Shown: positions 44,204 through 53,788, counted from the stretch's first letter. The stretch is 64,000 nucleotides of DNA from Paraburkholderia hiiakae (GCF_904848665.1 NZ_CAJHCQ010000011.1:1-64000), one strand, 5' to 3'. Made by a program: numbers and translations. The notes: generated from the letters alone by a model not told the origin.

Positions 44204-44747
44204 GGGGCTGGCGTGTGGGATACCAGGCGATCGGCGATGCGGGCCATGCAATGTCGCGACTCGGCTAGACGCGCAGTGGCATGAGCCCCGCACGAACCTC
44301 CTGCGAGAACAACAATCAGGCGATGCTTACAGGCTGCTGAACAGCCCGGTTGTGTTGCTGCCTTTTTTCGCGAGCGCGAAGAGCGTGCTGACCGTCGTTG
44401 GCTTGCTCCTGGCGCTCTCTCTCAAGACTCCCCCCTCCAAACCCAGGGCGATGCAGTTCTTATCGCTCCGCGGACGGTCCGCGCTCATCAGACGATGCAG
44501 CGACCAGTCTGGCGCCGCCTCGCCAAATCGCTTCAAGCCAATTCTCGATTTTTTCGAATCGCCTGAAGGTCTATCAAGTTTGAGGGTAGTTATCCCGCCA
44601 GGAAAGAGGTTTATCTTGCAGTCAATGCAAGCGGGATCCCACTCACCCGGAGCCGTCGAAGCTGCGGACCTGAAAGCAGTCAGGTGAAGTTGAATGGACC
44701 CGGGATGACACCTTAGGCGCTCGATCTGAGCGTGGAGATAAGCGGAT
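44204..44747. other. Intergenic stretch before the nitronate monooxygenase gene
   Basis: About 540 bases. I find no recognised gene; a minus-strand frame at 44327-44640 is open but matches nothing I know. At 44560-44580 CGCCTGAAGGTCTATCAAGT resembles the core of the repeated element at 49090 and 55320, followed by GAGGGTAGTTATCCCG, where the other copy has GAGGCAGGTTTATTCCG. This suggests a common regulatory site about 170 bases before the gene. Confidence 0.5.
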
Positions 44748-45755
44748 ATGCCTTTTGAAACAGCGTTGACGAAAGCACTGGATTTACGTGTACCGGTCCT
44801 GGCGGCGCCTCTCGGGCGAGGCTCGAGCGCGGAATTTCTCGCAGCAGTGGCCGGGAGCGGCAGCTTTGGCTTTACCGCGCTGGCGCACATGCCGGAAGAC
44901 GCGGTAAGCGGCGAGCTTGCGAAAATGCAGCGAGCCACGAACGGTCGGTTTGGCGCGAATCTGACGCTGGTCGTTGACCAGCGCAAGCGGCTCGCCGCTG
45001 CATTGGATGCAGGGGTACGCGTATTTTCCGTGTGGCAGGGCGATATCGAACCCTATGTTCGCCTAATCAAGGATGCGCACGGGCTTGTGTTCTGGACGGT
45101 GGGTACCCCGGCGGAGGCGGCGCGAGCAAAGGATCTGGGCGTCGATTTTATTGTTTCCCAGGGACGCGAGGCAGGCGGGCATTTCGTGGGAAGTGCGCCT
45201 ACGATGTCGCTCTTGCCGGCTATCGTCGACGCCGCCAAAGGGGTACCCGTGGTGGCCGCCGGTGGTATTGCGGAGGGACGGGGCCTGGTCGCCGCGATGG
45301 CGCTCGGCGCCTGCGGGGTCTGGATGGGAACGCGGTTCGTCGCGAGCAAGGAATCGGCCAACCATCGCGGGTACAAGGAGCGGGTTGTCGCGGCTCGCGC
45401 GACAGACCTCGTGGAGACCGAGATCTTCGATCCGGTCGGGCAGGAGTGTCCGCATTGGGTGATACGCAATTCCACATACTCCAGGTGGGAGGATGCGGGG
45501 TGTCCGCCCAACGGCCAGCGACCAGGGGAAGGCGAGCAGATATCGCGCTTTCCAAACGGAAAGCCGCTCTATCGCTATAACGCCGCGGCTGCCTGGGACG
45601 CCATGGAGGGCGATTGGGAGGCAAGTCCGCTCTATGCCAGCGCAGCGGTCGAACTCATACACGATTTGAAGTCGGTCGCCGAAATCGTTGCGGAAATCGA
45701 GGCGACGGCGGAAGCGGCGCTCGATAAAGCCGCGCAATTACGGACCGGTCGCTAA
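44748..45755 (+). CDS. Nitronate monooxygenase-family FMN enzyme
   Basis: 335 residues. TIM-barrel FMN-binding pattern with VPVLAAPLGRGSSAEFLAAV, the catalytic His region VSQGREAGGHFVGSAPTMSL, and PVVAAGGIAEGRGLVAAMAL then ACGVWMGTRFVASKESANH. Members oxidise alkyl nitronates, such as propionate-3-nitronate, or act as NADH:quinone reductases. Cytoplasmic. It begins the enzymatic part of the island and is followed by the YciI-like gene after 67 bases. Confidence 0.88.
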   Translation: MPFETALTKALDLRVPVLAAPLGRGSSAEFLAAVAGSGSFGFTALAHMPEDAVSGELAKMQRATNGRFGANLTLVVDQRKRLAAALDAGVRVFSVWQGDIEPYVRLIKDAHGLVFWTVGTPAEAARAKDLGVDFIVSQGREAGGHFVGSAPTMSLLPAIVDAAKGVPVVAAGGIAEGRGLVAAMALGACGVWMGTRFVASKESANHRGYKERVVAARATDLVETEIFDPVGQECPHWVIRNSTYSRWEDAGCPPNGQRPGEGEQISRFPNGKPLYRYNAAAAWDAMEGDWEASPLYASAAVELIHDLKSVAEIVAEIEATAEAALDKAAQLRTGR

Positions 45756-45822
45756 AGCGATCCCGCAAGGAAAGGTCCACAGCAATGCGGGCTATCCATC
45801 TCCCACACACCAAGGAGTTTCA

Positions 45823-46122
45823 ATGTACTTCGCTATCGTCGCGATCGACCGACCCGGAATGACTGAAGTCAGAGCCAGGACGCGCCCGGCTCACCGTGAA
45901 TACCTGCGTACGCTGCCTGATGGCGTGGTGTACAGACTGGGCGGACCGCTCATGGCGTCAGACGGCGCGACGGCGATCGGCACGTTGCTCGTGATCGAAG
46001 CGCCAGACCTCACGACCGCTGAACGGTTCTCGGCCGGCGACCCTTACAGCAAGGCGGATATCTTCGCGCAGGTCTCCGTCAGGGCTTGGGATTGGGGAAC
46101 GGGCAACCCGGACAGGGCATGA
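45823..46122 (+). CDS. YciI-like protein
   Basis: 99 residues from the ATG at 45823, with AAGGAG eight bases upstream. The ferredoxin-like pattern MYFAIVAIDRPGMTEVRART, RPAHREYLRTL, VYRLGGPLM and RFSAGDPYSKADIF matches the YCII family, whose conserved His and Asp are present (His in AHREYL, Asp in GDPY). YCII proteins include lactone or chlorohydroquinol-processing enzymes in aromatic degradation, but many have no assigned function. Confidence 0.85.
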   Translation: MYFAIVAIDRPGMTEVRARTRPAHREYLRTLPDGVVYRLGGPLMASDGATAIGTLLVIEAPDLTTAERFSAGDPYSKADIFAQVSVRAWDWGTGNPDRA

Positions 46123-46436
46123 GGGCGATAAGGCCAAAGCGTTGAGCAAGGGCTTCCTTGCACTGCGCGCGAACGACAAGATCCTGGCGCTGGCCGGGTC
46201 GCGCGCAATCCTCATCTGTCTTGCAGAGTAACCTGGAAGCGCGCGGCTCCCCGGCGATCGGCTCACGTCGGGCGTCGACGCTCCAGGTTGCCTTGACGCT
46301 TCGAACGTACAAAAAGCGCTCGGGAGCCTGGCACTGCTGATTATTTCATTTACTCAACGCGCCGTTGGCTGTCCTTTCGGCGGTACCCGAGAAGCACTGC
46401 AGAGCTTTCGATTTTCGCAACATCCGGGAATTCTCC
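46123..46436. other. Intergenic stretch, no gene seen
   Basis: About 310 bases between the YciI-like and glutathione reductase genes. A short plus-strand open stretch (KGFLALRANDKILALAGSRA, ending 46231) has no start or known family. Nothing else is recognised; a promoter for the glutathione genes is expected here. Confidence 0.4.
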
Positions 46437-47813
46437 ATGAGCGCATACGACTTTGACCTGTTCGTGATAGGCGGTGGATCGGGCGGCGTCCGCGCAAGCC
46501 GTATAGCGGCAGGTTATGGCGCGAAAGTCGCTGTCGCGGAAGCGTACAGGCTCGGCGGCACATGCGTCATTCGTGGCTGCGTGCCAAAGAAACTGTTGAT
46601 GTACGCAGCGCAATTCGGAATGGCGCTCGAGGAGAGCAAGGGATTCGGCTGGCAGGTGCCGGACGCTTCACACCAGTGGGAAAGCCTGATCCGTGCGAAG
46701 GACACAGAAGTGGACCGTCTGGAGCATGTCTATGAGGGGCTACTCGGCAGCGCGGGTGTCGAAGTGTTAAAGGGGAAAGCAACGATCGTTGGCCCGCACG
46801 AGGTTCGCGTGAACGATGTGCGGTTTACAGCAGATCACATCCTGGTCGCCAGCGGAGCGACGCCAGAGTTGCCACAGATTCCCGGCGCCGAACTGATGAT
46901 GACGTCCGACGACGTGTTGGCCATGGAGCATGCTCCAGAAAGAATCGCAATTGTTGGCGGCGGATATATCGCCTGCGAATTCGCCGGTATTTTCAAGGGC
47001 CTGGGATCAAGCGTGTGGATGGTCCATCGTGGCTCGAAGCTGCTACGCGGATTCGACGAACAGGTGCGGGAGCATATTGGAAGCCAACTGGCGGCGAACG
47101 ATATCCAGATGCGACTTGCCAGTACAGTCGATGCAGTCGAGCGCAAAGGCAATGCGTACCTGCTTTACCTCGCTTTTGGGGAGATTCTGGAGGTGGACCT
47201 GGTGATGGCCGCCACAGGGCGAAGACCGAACACAGACGGTTTGGGCCTCGAACGTGTCGGCGTGCAGGTCGACGCGCGCGGAGCGATCCCGGTGGATAGC
47301 TATTCGCGCACGTCGAGCGATCACGTCTACGCGGTGGGTGACGTGACGAACCGCCTTAACTTGACGCCCGTCGCTATCCACGAAGGCCACGCTTTTGCCG
47401 ACACCGTCTTCGGCAACAGGCCCCGTCGAACCGACCATGATGGCGTTCCGTTCGCCGTATTCAGTCAACCGCAAGTCGCCGCGGTGGGTCTCACCGAGGA
47501 AGAAGCGTGCGCGAAACACAGCGCCGTTCGCGTGTACAGCAGCACGTTTCGTCCAATGCGGGCTGCACTTTCCGGGCGAAACGAACGCGTCCTGGTGAAA
47601 CTCATTGCGCACGCGACGACCGATCAAATCCTGGGTGCACACATCGTTGCCGCGGACGCCGCCGAGATCATTCAAGGCATTGCGATCGCGCTCAAGGCGG
47701 GAGCAACGAAGGCGGACTTCGACGCGACACTCGGTGTCCACCCGAGCGTGGCGGAAGAGTTCGTCACGCTAAGAGATGCAAGAATTTCAAGCAGGAGAGG
47801 AAACGATGATTGA
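46437..47813 (+). CDS. gor: Glutathione-disulfide reductase
   Basis: 458 residues from the ATG at 46437. FAD motif FDLFVIGGGSGGVRASRIAA, redox-active disulfide GGTCVIRGCVPKKLLMYA, NADPH-binding IAIVGGGYIACEFAGIFKGL and the C-terminal His-Glu segment HPSVAEEFVTLRDA are all present. It regenerates glutathione with NADPH for the two glutathione transferases encoded immediately downstream. The second FAD motif YAVGDVTNRLNLTPVA is intact. The glutathione transferase start overlaps its end. Confidence 0.93.
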   Translation: MSAYDFDLFVIGGGSGGVRASRIAAGYGAKVAVAEAYRLGGTCVIRGCVPKKLLMYAAQFGMALEESKGFGWQVPDASHQWESLIRAKDTEVDRLEHVYEGLLGSAGVEVLKGKATIVGPHEVRVNDVRFTADHILVASGATPELPQIPGAELMMTSDDVLAMEHAPERIAIVGGGYIACEFAGIFKGLGSSVWMVHRGSKLLRGFDEQVREHIGSQLAANDIQMRLASTVDAVERKGNAYLLYLAFGEILEVDLVMAATGRRPNTDGLGLERVGVQVDARGAIPVDSYSRTSSDHVYAVGDVTNRLNLTPVAIHEGHAFADTVFGNRPRRTDHDGVPFAVFSQPQVAAVGLTEEEACAKHSAVRVYSSTFRPMRAALSGRNERVLVKLIAHATTDQILGAHIVAADAAEIIQGIAIALKAGATKADFDATLGVHPSVAEEFVTLRDARISSRRGNDD

Positions 47814-48423
47814 TCTATATGCCTGGGGGACACCCAACGGAAGAAAGGTTTCCATCGCTTTGGAAGAGCTATGGATCCCCTTCAAAGTGCACATGGTGGA
47901 TATCACGAAGGGCGAGCAATTCGAGAACAGTTTTCTCGCCATGAATCCAAATAACAAGATCCCGGTGATTGTCGACCCGAAAGGACCGCAGGGGAAGAAG
48001 ATCACGCTGTGCGAATCCGGGGCGATTCTAATTTATCTCGCCGACAAGACGGGAAAATTGTTGCCGCCCTCCGGCGTCGAACGTCACGAGACGATTCAGT
48101 GGTTAATGTTCCAGATGGGCGGTATCGGCCCGATGTTCGGGCAGACGCATCATTTCCGCCGCTACGCGCCACAGGAGACATATGGCCTCCAGCGCTACAC
48201 GACGGAAACCCATCGACTGTACAAGGTATTGGACGGCCGCCTCGCAAAATCGGAATACGTCGCGGGTAATGAATACTCCATTGCCGATATTGCGATCTAC
48301 CCATGGGTGGCGCGTTTTGAATTACACCAGATCGCGTGGGAAGCAATTCCAAACGTGAAGCGTTGGTACGATTCGATCGGTTCGAGGACCGCTGTACGGC
48401 GAGGCATGGAGATTTTGTCATGA
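47806..48423 (+). CDS. Glutathione S-transferase (YfcG/Nu-class-like)
   Basis: 205 residues from the ATG at 47806 with GGAGAGGA upstream. The thioredoxin-like N-terminal domain is MIDLYAWGTPNGRKVSIALE and NPNNKIPVIVD with the glutathione-binding LCESGAILIYLADKTG; the helical C-terminal domain has YSIADIAIYPWVARFELH. The motif TPNGRKV resembles Nu-class disulfide-bond oxidoreductases such as YfcG. It overlaps gor by eight bases and the next glutathione transferase by four. Confidence 0.92.
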   Translation: MIDLYAWGTPNGRKVSIALEELWIPFKVHMVDITKGEQFENSFLAMNPNNKIPVIVDPKGPQGKKITLCESGAILIYLADKTGKLLPPSGVERHETIQWLMFQMGGIGPMFGQTHHFRRYAPQETYGLQRYTTETHRLYKVLDGRLAKSEYVAGNEYSIADIAIYPWVARFELHQIAWEAIPNVKRWYDSIGSRTAVRRGMEILS

Positions 48424-49058
48424 CAACCAGTGAGGCTTTGACGGTTCTCGGCAGGAGCAACTCCTCCAACGTGCAAAAGGTCATGTGGTTGCTTGATGAA
48501 ATCGGGCAGCCATGCGTGCGCGTGGATGTGGGCGGCCAGTTTGGTGGCAACAAAGCCGCCGATTATCTCGCGAAGAATCCGAATGGCGTCGTTCCTACGT
48601 TGATTCATGGAGACGCCGTGGTATGGGAGTCGAACACGATACTGCGATATCTCGCCCATTATTTTCGCGCGGACAGCTTGTATCCAACTGACCCCGTTGG
48701 TCGTTCGTGGGTCGATCGCTGGATGGACTGGCAGTTGTCGTCCTTAGGGCCGGCGAACCGAACGCTCTTTCAGAGAATTGTCCGAACACCGCCCGAACAG
48801 CGCCGTCAGGACGCCATTGAGGAAGCCCGTGCCCAAAATGCGGAACTGTTCGGTCTGCTCGATGGTTATCTCGAGCGATCGGAATATCTTGGCGGCGCAT
48901 CTTTCTCGATTGCAGACATCGCGGTAGGGCCGTTGGCGTACCGCTGGCTAACGCTCCCGGTGGAACGCCCGAATTTGCACCATGTAAAGCGATGGTACGA
49001 CCTGCTTTGCAAACGTGATGCGTTCCAGAAGCACGTAATCGAGATCGGGTTGAGCTGA
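48420..49058 (+). CDS. Glutathione S-transferase
   Basis: 212 residues from the ATG at 48420, overlapping the previous stop. N-terminal domain: LTVLGRSNSSNVQKVMWLLD, NPNGVVPTLIHGDAVVWESN and TILRYLAHYF; C-terminal: FSIADIAVGPLAYRWLTL. The SNSSNVQK motif suggests a Ser-type active site. It conjugates glutathione to an electrophile or performs glutathione-dependent dehalogenation or isomerisation; the substrate is unknown. Last gene of the gor-gst-gst transcript. Confidence 0.92.
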   Translation: MTTSEALTVLGRSNSSNVQKVMWLLDEIGQPCVRVDVGGQFGGNKAADYLAKNPNGVVPTLIHGDAVVWESNTILRYLAHYFRADSLYPTDPVGRSWVDRWMDWQLSSLGPANRTLFQRIVRTPPEQRRQDAIEEARAQNAELFGLLDGYLERSEYLGGASFSIADIAVGPLAYRWLTLPVERPNLHHVKRWYDLLCKRDAFQKHVIEIGLS

Positions 49059-49069
49059 CCTGCAGCTAA

Positions 49070-49151
49070 ACAGGCGCGATTATCCGGCAGCGCCTGAGAG
49101 TCTTTCCAGTTGAGGCAGGTTTATTCCGGCGCCCATCGACGGTATCTTCAT
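49070..49151 (+). repeat. Upstream element copy 1 (pairs with 55300-55381)
   Basis: An 82-base sequence that aligns without gaps to 55300-55381, about three quarters identical by eye. Conserved blocks: GATTATCC, GCGCCTGAG, GTCTTTCCA, GTTTATT, GGCGC, TCGA and GGTATCTTCAT. It ends 50 bases before the quinone oxidoreductase start, so it is likely a promoter-operator unit recognised by one regulator. A partial copy is at 44560. Confidence 0.65.
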
Positions 49152-49200
49152 TCGTACATCTACGCAATCTACAAGTCTTAGCCACCTGAAGGAGACAATG

Positions 49201-50172
49201 ATGCCCTATGCCATCCGCGTTCGCGAGACCGGCGGTCCCGAGAAGCTGCTCTGGGAGGAGATTGCTGTTGGCGATCCCGGCCCGGGACAAGCGCGCATTC
49301 GCCAGACGGCCGTCGGCGTCAACTTTATCGACATCTACTTTCGCGCCGGGCTCTACGATCAGCCGCTGCCCTTCATCCCGGGGCGCGAGGCCGTTGGCGT
49401 AGTCGAGGCAATCGCACCTGACGTGACTTCGCTGAAACTGGGCGACCGTGTTGTCTATAGCGGCGTCCAAGGCGCCTATGCGCAGGTTCGGCTCGTGCCG
49501 GCAGATCGCCTGGTCAAGGTGCCGGATGGCATTAGCGACGACGTCGGTGCGGCGCTGATGCAAAAGGGCATGACTGCCCAGTTCCTGTGCCGCCAGACCT
49601 ACCGCGTTGGCAAGGGCGACACGATCCTTGTGCACGCCGCCGCGGGTGGCGTGGGCCTCGTGCTGTGCCAGTGGGCCAAACATCTAGGCGCAACCGTTAT
49701 CGGCACTGTATCGACCGAGGAAAAGGCAGCGCTCGTGAAGGCCCACGGCTGCGACTATCCGCTGGTGCATGGGAAGGACGATTTCGTCAAAGCGGTGAAG
49801 GAGATCACGGGCGGCGTCGGCGTGCCGGTTGTCTATGACTCGATTGGTAAGGATACCTTCATGCAGTCGCTCGACTGTCTCAGGCCGCGCGGGCTGATGG
49901 TGCTCTTTGGTCAGTCGTCCGGCCCGGTGCCGCCATTCGACCTCAGCATTCTCGACAAGAAAGGCTCGCTGTACCTGACGCGGCCCACCCAGAATGCGTA
50001 TCTGCCGACGCGCGCGAAAGTCGAGGAGGGTGCCCAGGAGGTGTTCGACGTGGTGCAGTCGGGAGCGGTCAAGGTTCACATCAACCAGCGCTTTGCGCTC
50101 AAGGACGCGGCTGACGCGCATCGTAGCCTGGAGTCCCGCAAGACGACCGGTTCGCTGGTTCTGCTGGCCTGA
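49201..50172 (+). CDS. NADPH:quinone oxidoreductase (QOR family)
   Basis: 323 residues from the second ATG at 49201, which is six bases after AAGGAG; the ATG at 49198 is too close. MDR fold with GREAVGVVEAIAPDVTSLKL, NADPH-binding HAAAGGVGLVLCQWAKHLGA and TVSTEEKAALVKAHGCDYPL. No structural zinc cysteines, as expected for quinone oxidoreductases. A second, similar gene is at 53845. It begins the transcript that carries CMD, aldehyde dehydrogenase and monooxygenase genes. Confidence 0.92.
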   Translation: MPYAIRVRETGGPEKLLWEEIAVGDPGPGQARIRQTAVGVNFIDIYFRAGLYDQPLPFIPGREAVGVVEAIAPDVTSLKLGDRVVYSGVQGAYAQVRLVPADRLVKVPDGISDDVGAALMQKGMTAQFLCRQTYRVGKGDTILVHAAAGGVGLVLCQWAKHLGATVIGTVSTEEKAALVKAHGCDYPLVHGKDDFVKAVKEITGGVGVPVVYDSIGKDTFMQSLDCLRPRGLMVLFGQSSGPVPPFDLSILDKKGSLYLTRPTQNAYLPTRAKVEEGAQEVFDVVQSGAVKVHINQRFALKDAADAHRSLESRKTTGSLVLLA

Positions 50173-50270
50173 GGCGCCGCGCCGCCGGCGCTTGAAGCTG
50201 CATCGCGAGCCGGTGGCATCGGTCGTTGCGAAGATAAGGATAACGAAGTTACAACGGAAGGAATATCTCG

Positions 50271-50729
50271 ATGGCACACATCAGCCTGGACATGGATGCG
50301 GTAAGAAGCGAATTCGGTCCGTATGCGGATACACAAACGCCTCTCGCTGAACGCGAGCAGGCTTACAAGGACCTCGTCGGCTTCGTGCCGCCACGCATCG
50401 CCGCCAGACTGGCCGTGACGGGTGCGCTCGACCCTGCACTCCTTCGCTTGCAGGAAGAGGTGCGCCATCACGCTTTGTATCCCGACTGCTTCGATACGAA
50501 GACCGCCCAGCTTATGGTGTTCGGCATGCTTCTCGCCAAACTGCTCGACGCGGCCATGTTGCACGCGCGCGCTGCGCGTCGAGCAGGCGCTACGTGGGAA
50601 GAGATGCAAGCGGTAGTGAGCCTGGCTTACCTCTATGGTGGAATTCCGTGCGCAAATCGCGGTGCGGAGATCATGGCTCAGTTGGCCGAGGCTGAGAGCA
50701 AGGACCGGCGCGATACCGCCGCCAAGTAG
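50271..50729 (+). CDS. Carboxymuconolactone decarboxylase-family protein
   Basis: 152 residues. The AhpD/CMD helical core is KTAQLMVFGMLLAKLLDAAM and LHARAARRAGATWEEMQAVVSLAYLYGG. The CxxC pair of AhpD peroxidases is absent, LDAAMLH standing in its place, so peroxidase activity is unlikely and a gamma-carboxymuconolactone decarboxylase-like or related ring-processing role is more plausible. GGAAGGAA precedes the start. It sits between quinone oxidoreductase and aldehyde dehydrogenase genes. Confidence 0.82.
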   Translation: MAHISLDMDAVRSEFGPYADTQTPLAEREQAYKDLVGFVPPRIAARLAVTGALDPALLRLQEEVRHHALYPDCFDTKTAQLMVFGMLLAKLLDAAMLHARAARRAGATWEEMQAVVSLAYLYGGIPCANRGAEIMAQLAEAESKDRRDTAAK

Positions 50730-50815
50730 GCCAACCACGGCGAAGTTCGTAAAAACCTGGGGTAGATCGCGCGACACACACGCGACGTGCCCCTGCTGCA
50801 GTTACTGAGGAAACC

Positions 50816-52261
50816 ATGCCGGGAATTTATTCCAATCTTATCGGCGGAGAATTCGCTGCAGGATCGAATGCCTCTCGCAACATCAACCCATCGAATACCA
50901 ATGACGTTGTCGGAGAGTATGCCCAGGGGTCCGTGGCGGACGTGAACCACGCGGTAGGGGCGGCCAGAGGCGCCTTCCCGGCCTGGAGCCGTTCCACACC
51001 CCAGGCTCGCCACGATATCCTGAAGAAGGCGTCTGATGAGATCCTCGCCCGCAAGGACGAGCTCGGGCGCCTTCTCTCGCGCGAGGAGGGCAAGACGCTT
51101 GCTGAAGGGGTCGGCGAGGTGCTGCGTGCCGGACAGATTTTCGCGTTCTTCGCCGGCGAATGCCTGCGTGCCGGGGGTGAGGCGATTCCCTCCGTGCGGC
51201 CTGGCGTAGGTGTCGAAATCACCCGCGAGCCGATAGGGATCGTCGGGATGATCACGCCATGGAACTTCCCGATTGCGATCCCGGCGTGGAAGATCGCGCC
51301 GGCACTCGCGTGGGGCAATTGCGTAGTCATCAAGCCGGCCGACCTCGTGCCGGGCTCGGCCTGGGCGCTCGTGGACATCATCCAGCGCGCGGGGTTGCCC
51401 CGGGGCGTACTCAATCTCGTCATGGGCCGCGGTTCGGTTGTCGGCCAGGCGCTGCTCGAGCACAAGGACGTGCACGCCATTTCCTTCACCGGGTCGGTGT
51501 CGACCGGCCGCAGAGTGGCGGCTGCCTGCATCGCCTCGAACCCGATGAAAAAGGTCCAGCTCGAGATGGGGGGGAAGAACCCGCTGGTCGTGCTCGACGA
51601 CGCGGACCTCAACACGGCGGTCGAAGTGGCGGTCAACGGCGCCTTCTTCTCCACCGGCCAGCGCTGTACGGCGTCTTCGCGCCTGATCGTACAGGCTGGC
51701 ATCCATGACCGCTTCGTCGAGGCCTGCATCGAGCGATTGAAGGCCATTGTTGTGGACGATGCGCTGAAGCAGGGCACTCACGTGGGACCGGTGGTCGACC
51801 AGAGTCAGCTGGAACAGGACCTCAAATACATTCAGATCGCGAAAGACGAGGGCGGCAAACTCGTCTTCGGTGGCGAACTCCTCCAGCGTGAGACACCAGG
51901 CTTCTATCTGCAGCCCGCGCTCTTCACCGAAACGACCAACAGCATGCGGATCTCGCGCGAGGAAGTCTTCGGCCCGGTCGCCAACATCGTGCGTGTGAGG
52001 GACTACGACGAAGCGCTCGCGGTGGCCAATGACACCGAATTCGGCCTGTCCGCCGGGATCTGCACGACCTCGCTGAAGCATGCGACGCATTTCAAACGCA
52101 ACAGCGAGGCCGGCATGGTGATGGTCAACCTGCCGACAGCCGGCGTGGACTATCACGTGCCGTTCGGCGGCCGCAAGGGCTCGAGCTACGGCTCCCGTGA
52201 GCAAGGGACGTACGCCAGGGAGCATTACACCACGGTCAAGACGGCCTATACGATGGCTTGA
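50816..52261 (+). CDS. Aldehyde dehydrogenase (2-ketoglutarate semialdehyde type)
   Basis: 481 residues. NAD(P)-binding and active-site landmarks: GIVGMITPWNFPIAIPAWK, catalytic Glu in LEMGGKNPLVVLDDADL, catalytic Cys in GAFFSTGQRCTASSRLIVQA, and FGPVANIVRVRDYDEALAVA near the end. The sequence pattern YSNLIGGEF at the start and FGGRKGSSYGSREQG at the end is close to alpha-ketoglutarate semialdehyde dehydrogenases of sugar-acid pathways. It would oxidise a semialdehyde formed by the preceding steps. Confidence 0.92.
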   Translation: MPGIYSNLIGGEFAAGSNASRNINPSNTNDVVGEYAQGSVADVNHAVGAARGAFPAWSRSTPQARHDILKKASDEILARKDELGRLLSREEGKTLAEGVGEVLRAGQIFAFFAGECLRAGGEAIPSVRPGVGVEITREPIGIVGMITPWNFPIAIPAWKIAPALAWGNCVVIKPADLVPGSAWALVDIIQRAGLPRGVLNLVMGRGSVVGQALLEHKDVHAISFTGSVSTGRRVAAACIASNPMKKVQLEMGGKNPLVVLDDADLNTAVEVAVNGAFFSTGQRCTASSRLIVQAGIHDRFVEACIERLKAIVVDDALKQGTHVGPVVDQSQLEQDLKYIQIAKDEGGKLVFGGELLQRETPGFYLQPALFTETTNSMRISREEVFGPVANIVRVRDYDEALAVANDTEFGLSAGICTTSLKHATHFKRNSEAGMVMVNLPTAGVDYHVPFGGRKGSSYGSREQGTYAREHYTTVKTAYTMA

Positions 52262-52330
52262 TGGCGAATGTGGACAAATCGGCGTCTGTGCAGGCTGCTG
52301 ACGTCATCGAACAATGTTAGGGGAGTTTGG

Positions 52331-53788
52331 ATGGTGGATTCATTCGATATCCTGATTGTCGGCGGCGGGCCGGTCGGCCTTTGGCTGGCCTGCGAAGTCA
52401 GACTAGCCGGCGCGAGCGTGGCAGTGGTCGAGCGACGCCAGGAAGGAGTCCTTCAATCTCGTGCGGGGACAATGCACAGCCGCACACTGGAGATGTTCGC
52501 GCTGCGCGGTCTGGCCGCCAGGTTTCTCGCTTCGGGCAAGCGGCAGCCGGAATGGCATTACGGCATGCTCGATACGCTGCTCGACTACTCGCGCCTCGAC
52601 AGCCGATTTCCCCAGACGCTCAGGATTCCCCAGGCGACTACCGAGAAGCTGATCAGGGAGCGCGCAGCCGAGCTGGGCGTCGTCTACCTCTCTGGGCACC
52701 AGGCCGAAGCGATTCGGCAGGACCACTCGGGCGTTACGGTCGAAGGAACAACGGACAAGGGGCGGTTTCATCTGCAGGGGCGCTACCTTGTCGGCTGCGA
52801 CGGCGCGCGCAGCCTCACGCGTCAACAGGCGGGCATCGCGTTTCTGGGCCACGAGCCGACGCACACGTGGCTTCTGGGTGATGTCAGGCTCGACCTGCCG
52901 GAAGGCGCACCGACGATGACGAAGTACAACGAGCACGGCGGCCTTCTGATTGCGCCACCCGGCGACGATGGCCGGAGCCGGATCGTGGTGACGACGCCCG
53001 ACGAAACCAATCCTGCGCTTTTCCGGCAGGAGCTGACGTTGGAAGAGTTGGCCCGCAAGACTCGAAAGATTCTCGGCACCGACTACAACATGCGTGATCC
53101 GTTCTGGCTTTCGCGCTTCTCCAACGAGACCCGGCTCGCCGAGCGCTATCGAAGCGGGCGGATATTTCTCGCGGGCGATGCTTCGCACATTCACGCTCCC
53201 TTTGGCGGCCAGGGCTTGAATGTCGGCCTGCAGGATGCGTTCAACCTGGGTTGGAAGCTCGCCGCGGTCATCAATGGCGAGGCGCACGACGTCCTGCTCG
53301 ACAGCTACGAGGCAGAGCGTCGGCCTGTCGGCAAGCAGCTCAATGACAGCACACTGACGCAAAACGTGCTCATGACGGCGTTCAGCCGGGGTGGACTGGG
53401 CCTGCGCAAGATGGTCTCCGATTGTCTGGCTTTTCCGGAGGTGAACGAGAAAATCGCCGGGCAGATTTCAGGTTTCAGTGTTGGCTACGAGGACGTCGGG
53501 CCGTTGCGTGGCTTCTCCGAAACGCCGTGCGTGACGGGTGTCGGCATGCGCGCGCCCGATTGTAGCGTCCGGCGGGAGGACGGCTCGGAGACCACCGTGT
53601 ACCAACTCCTTTCCTCCGGCCACTGGCTCCATCTGTCGTTCGGAACGGACGCGACCGTTTCGCTTGTCGATGCCCTGCGAGAAGAGTCGGTCATCCAGAT
53701 ACGCAGCGCCGAGCGGCCGCACAAATTCTTCGAGGGCGCCACTGCCGTGCTGATCCGCCCCGACGGCTATTCCGCCGGGGTGCTTTGA
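52331..53788 (+). CDS. FAD-dependent aromatic-ring-type monooxygenase
   Basis: 485 residues from the ATG at 52331 with GGGGAG upstream. FAD motif DILIVGGGPVGLWLACEVRL, GCDGARSLTRQQAG and the second FAD motif FLAGDASHIHAPFGGQGLNV with GLQDAFNLGWKLAAV place it among the phenol/2,4-dichlorophenol-type flavin hydroxylases (TfdB/MhpA/PheA relatives). These use NAD(P)H and oxygen to hydroxylate a ring, in the cytoplasm. It is the best candidate for the ring-activating step of the island. Confidence 0.92.
   Translation: MVDSFDILIVGGGPVGLWLACEVRLAGASVAVVERRQEGVLQSRAGTMHSRTLEMFALRGLAARFLASGKRQPEWHYGMLDTLLDYSRLDSRFPQTLRIPQATTEKLIRERAAELGVVYLSGHQAEAIRQDHSGVTVEGTTDKGRFHLQGRYLVGCDGARSLTRQQAGIAFLGHEPTHTWLLGDVRLDLPEGAPTMTKYNEHGGLLIAPPGDDGRSRIVVTTPDETNPALFRQELTLEELARKTRKILGTDYNMRDPFWLSRFSNETRLAERYRSGRIFLAGDASHIHAPFGGQGLNVGLQDAFNLGWKLAAVINGEAHDVLLDSYEAERRPVGKQLNDSTLTQNVLMTAFSRGGLGLRKMVSDCLAFPEVNEKIAGQISGFSVGYEDVGPLRGFSETPCVTGVGMRAPDCSVRREDGSETTVYQLLSSGHWLHLSFGTDATVSLVDALREESVIQIRSAERPHKFFEGATAVLIRPDGYSAGVL

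Noticed and set aside
44327..44986. Minus-strand open frame before and into the nitronate monooxygenase gene
   Set aside because: It overlaps a confident gene and resembles no family; the only notable part of this stretch is the partial regulatory element.
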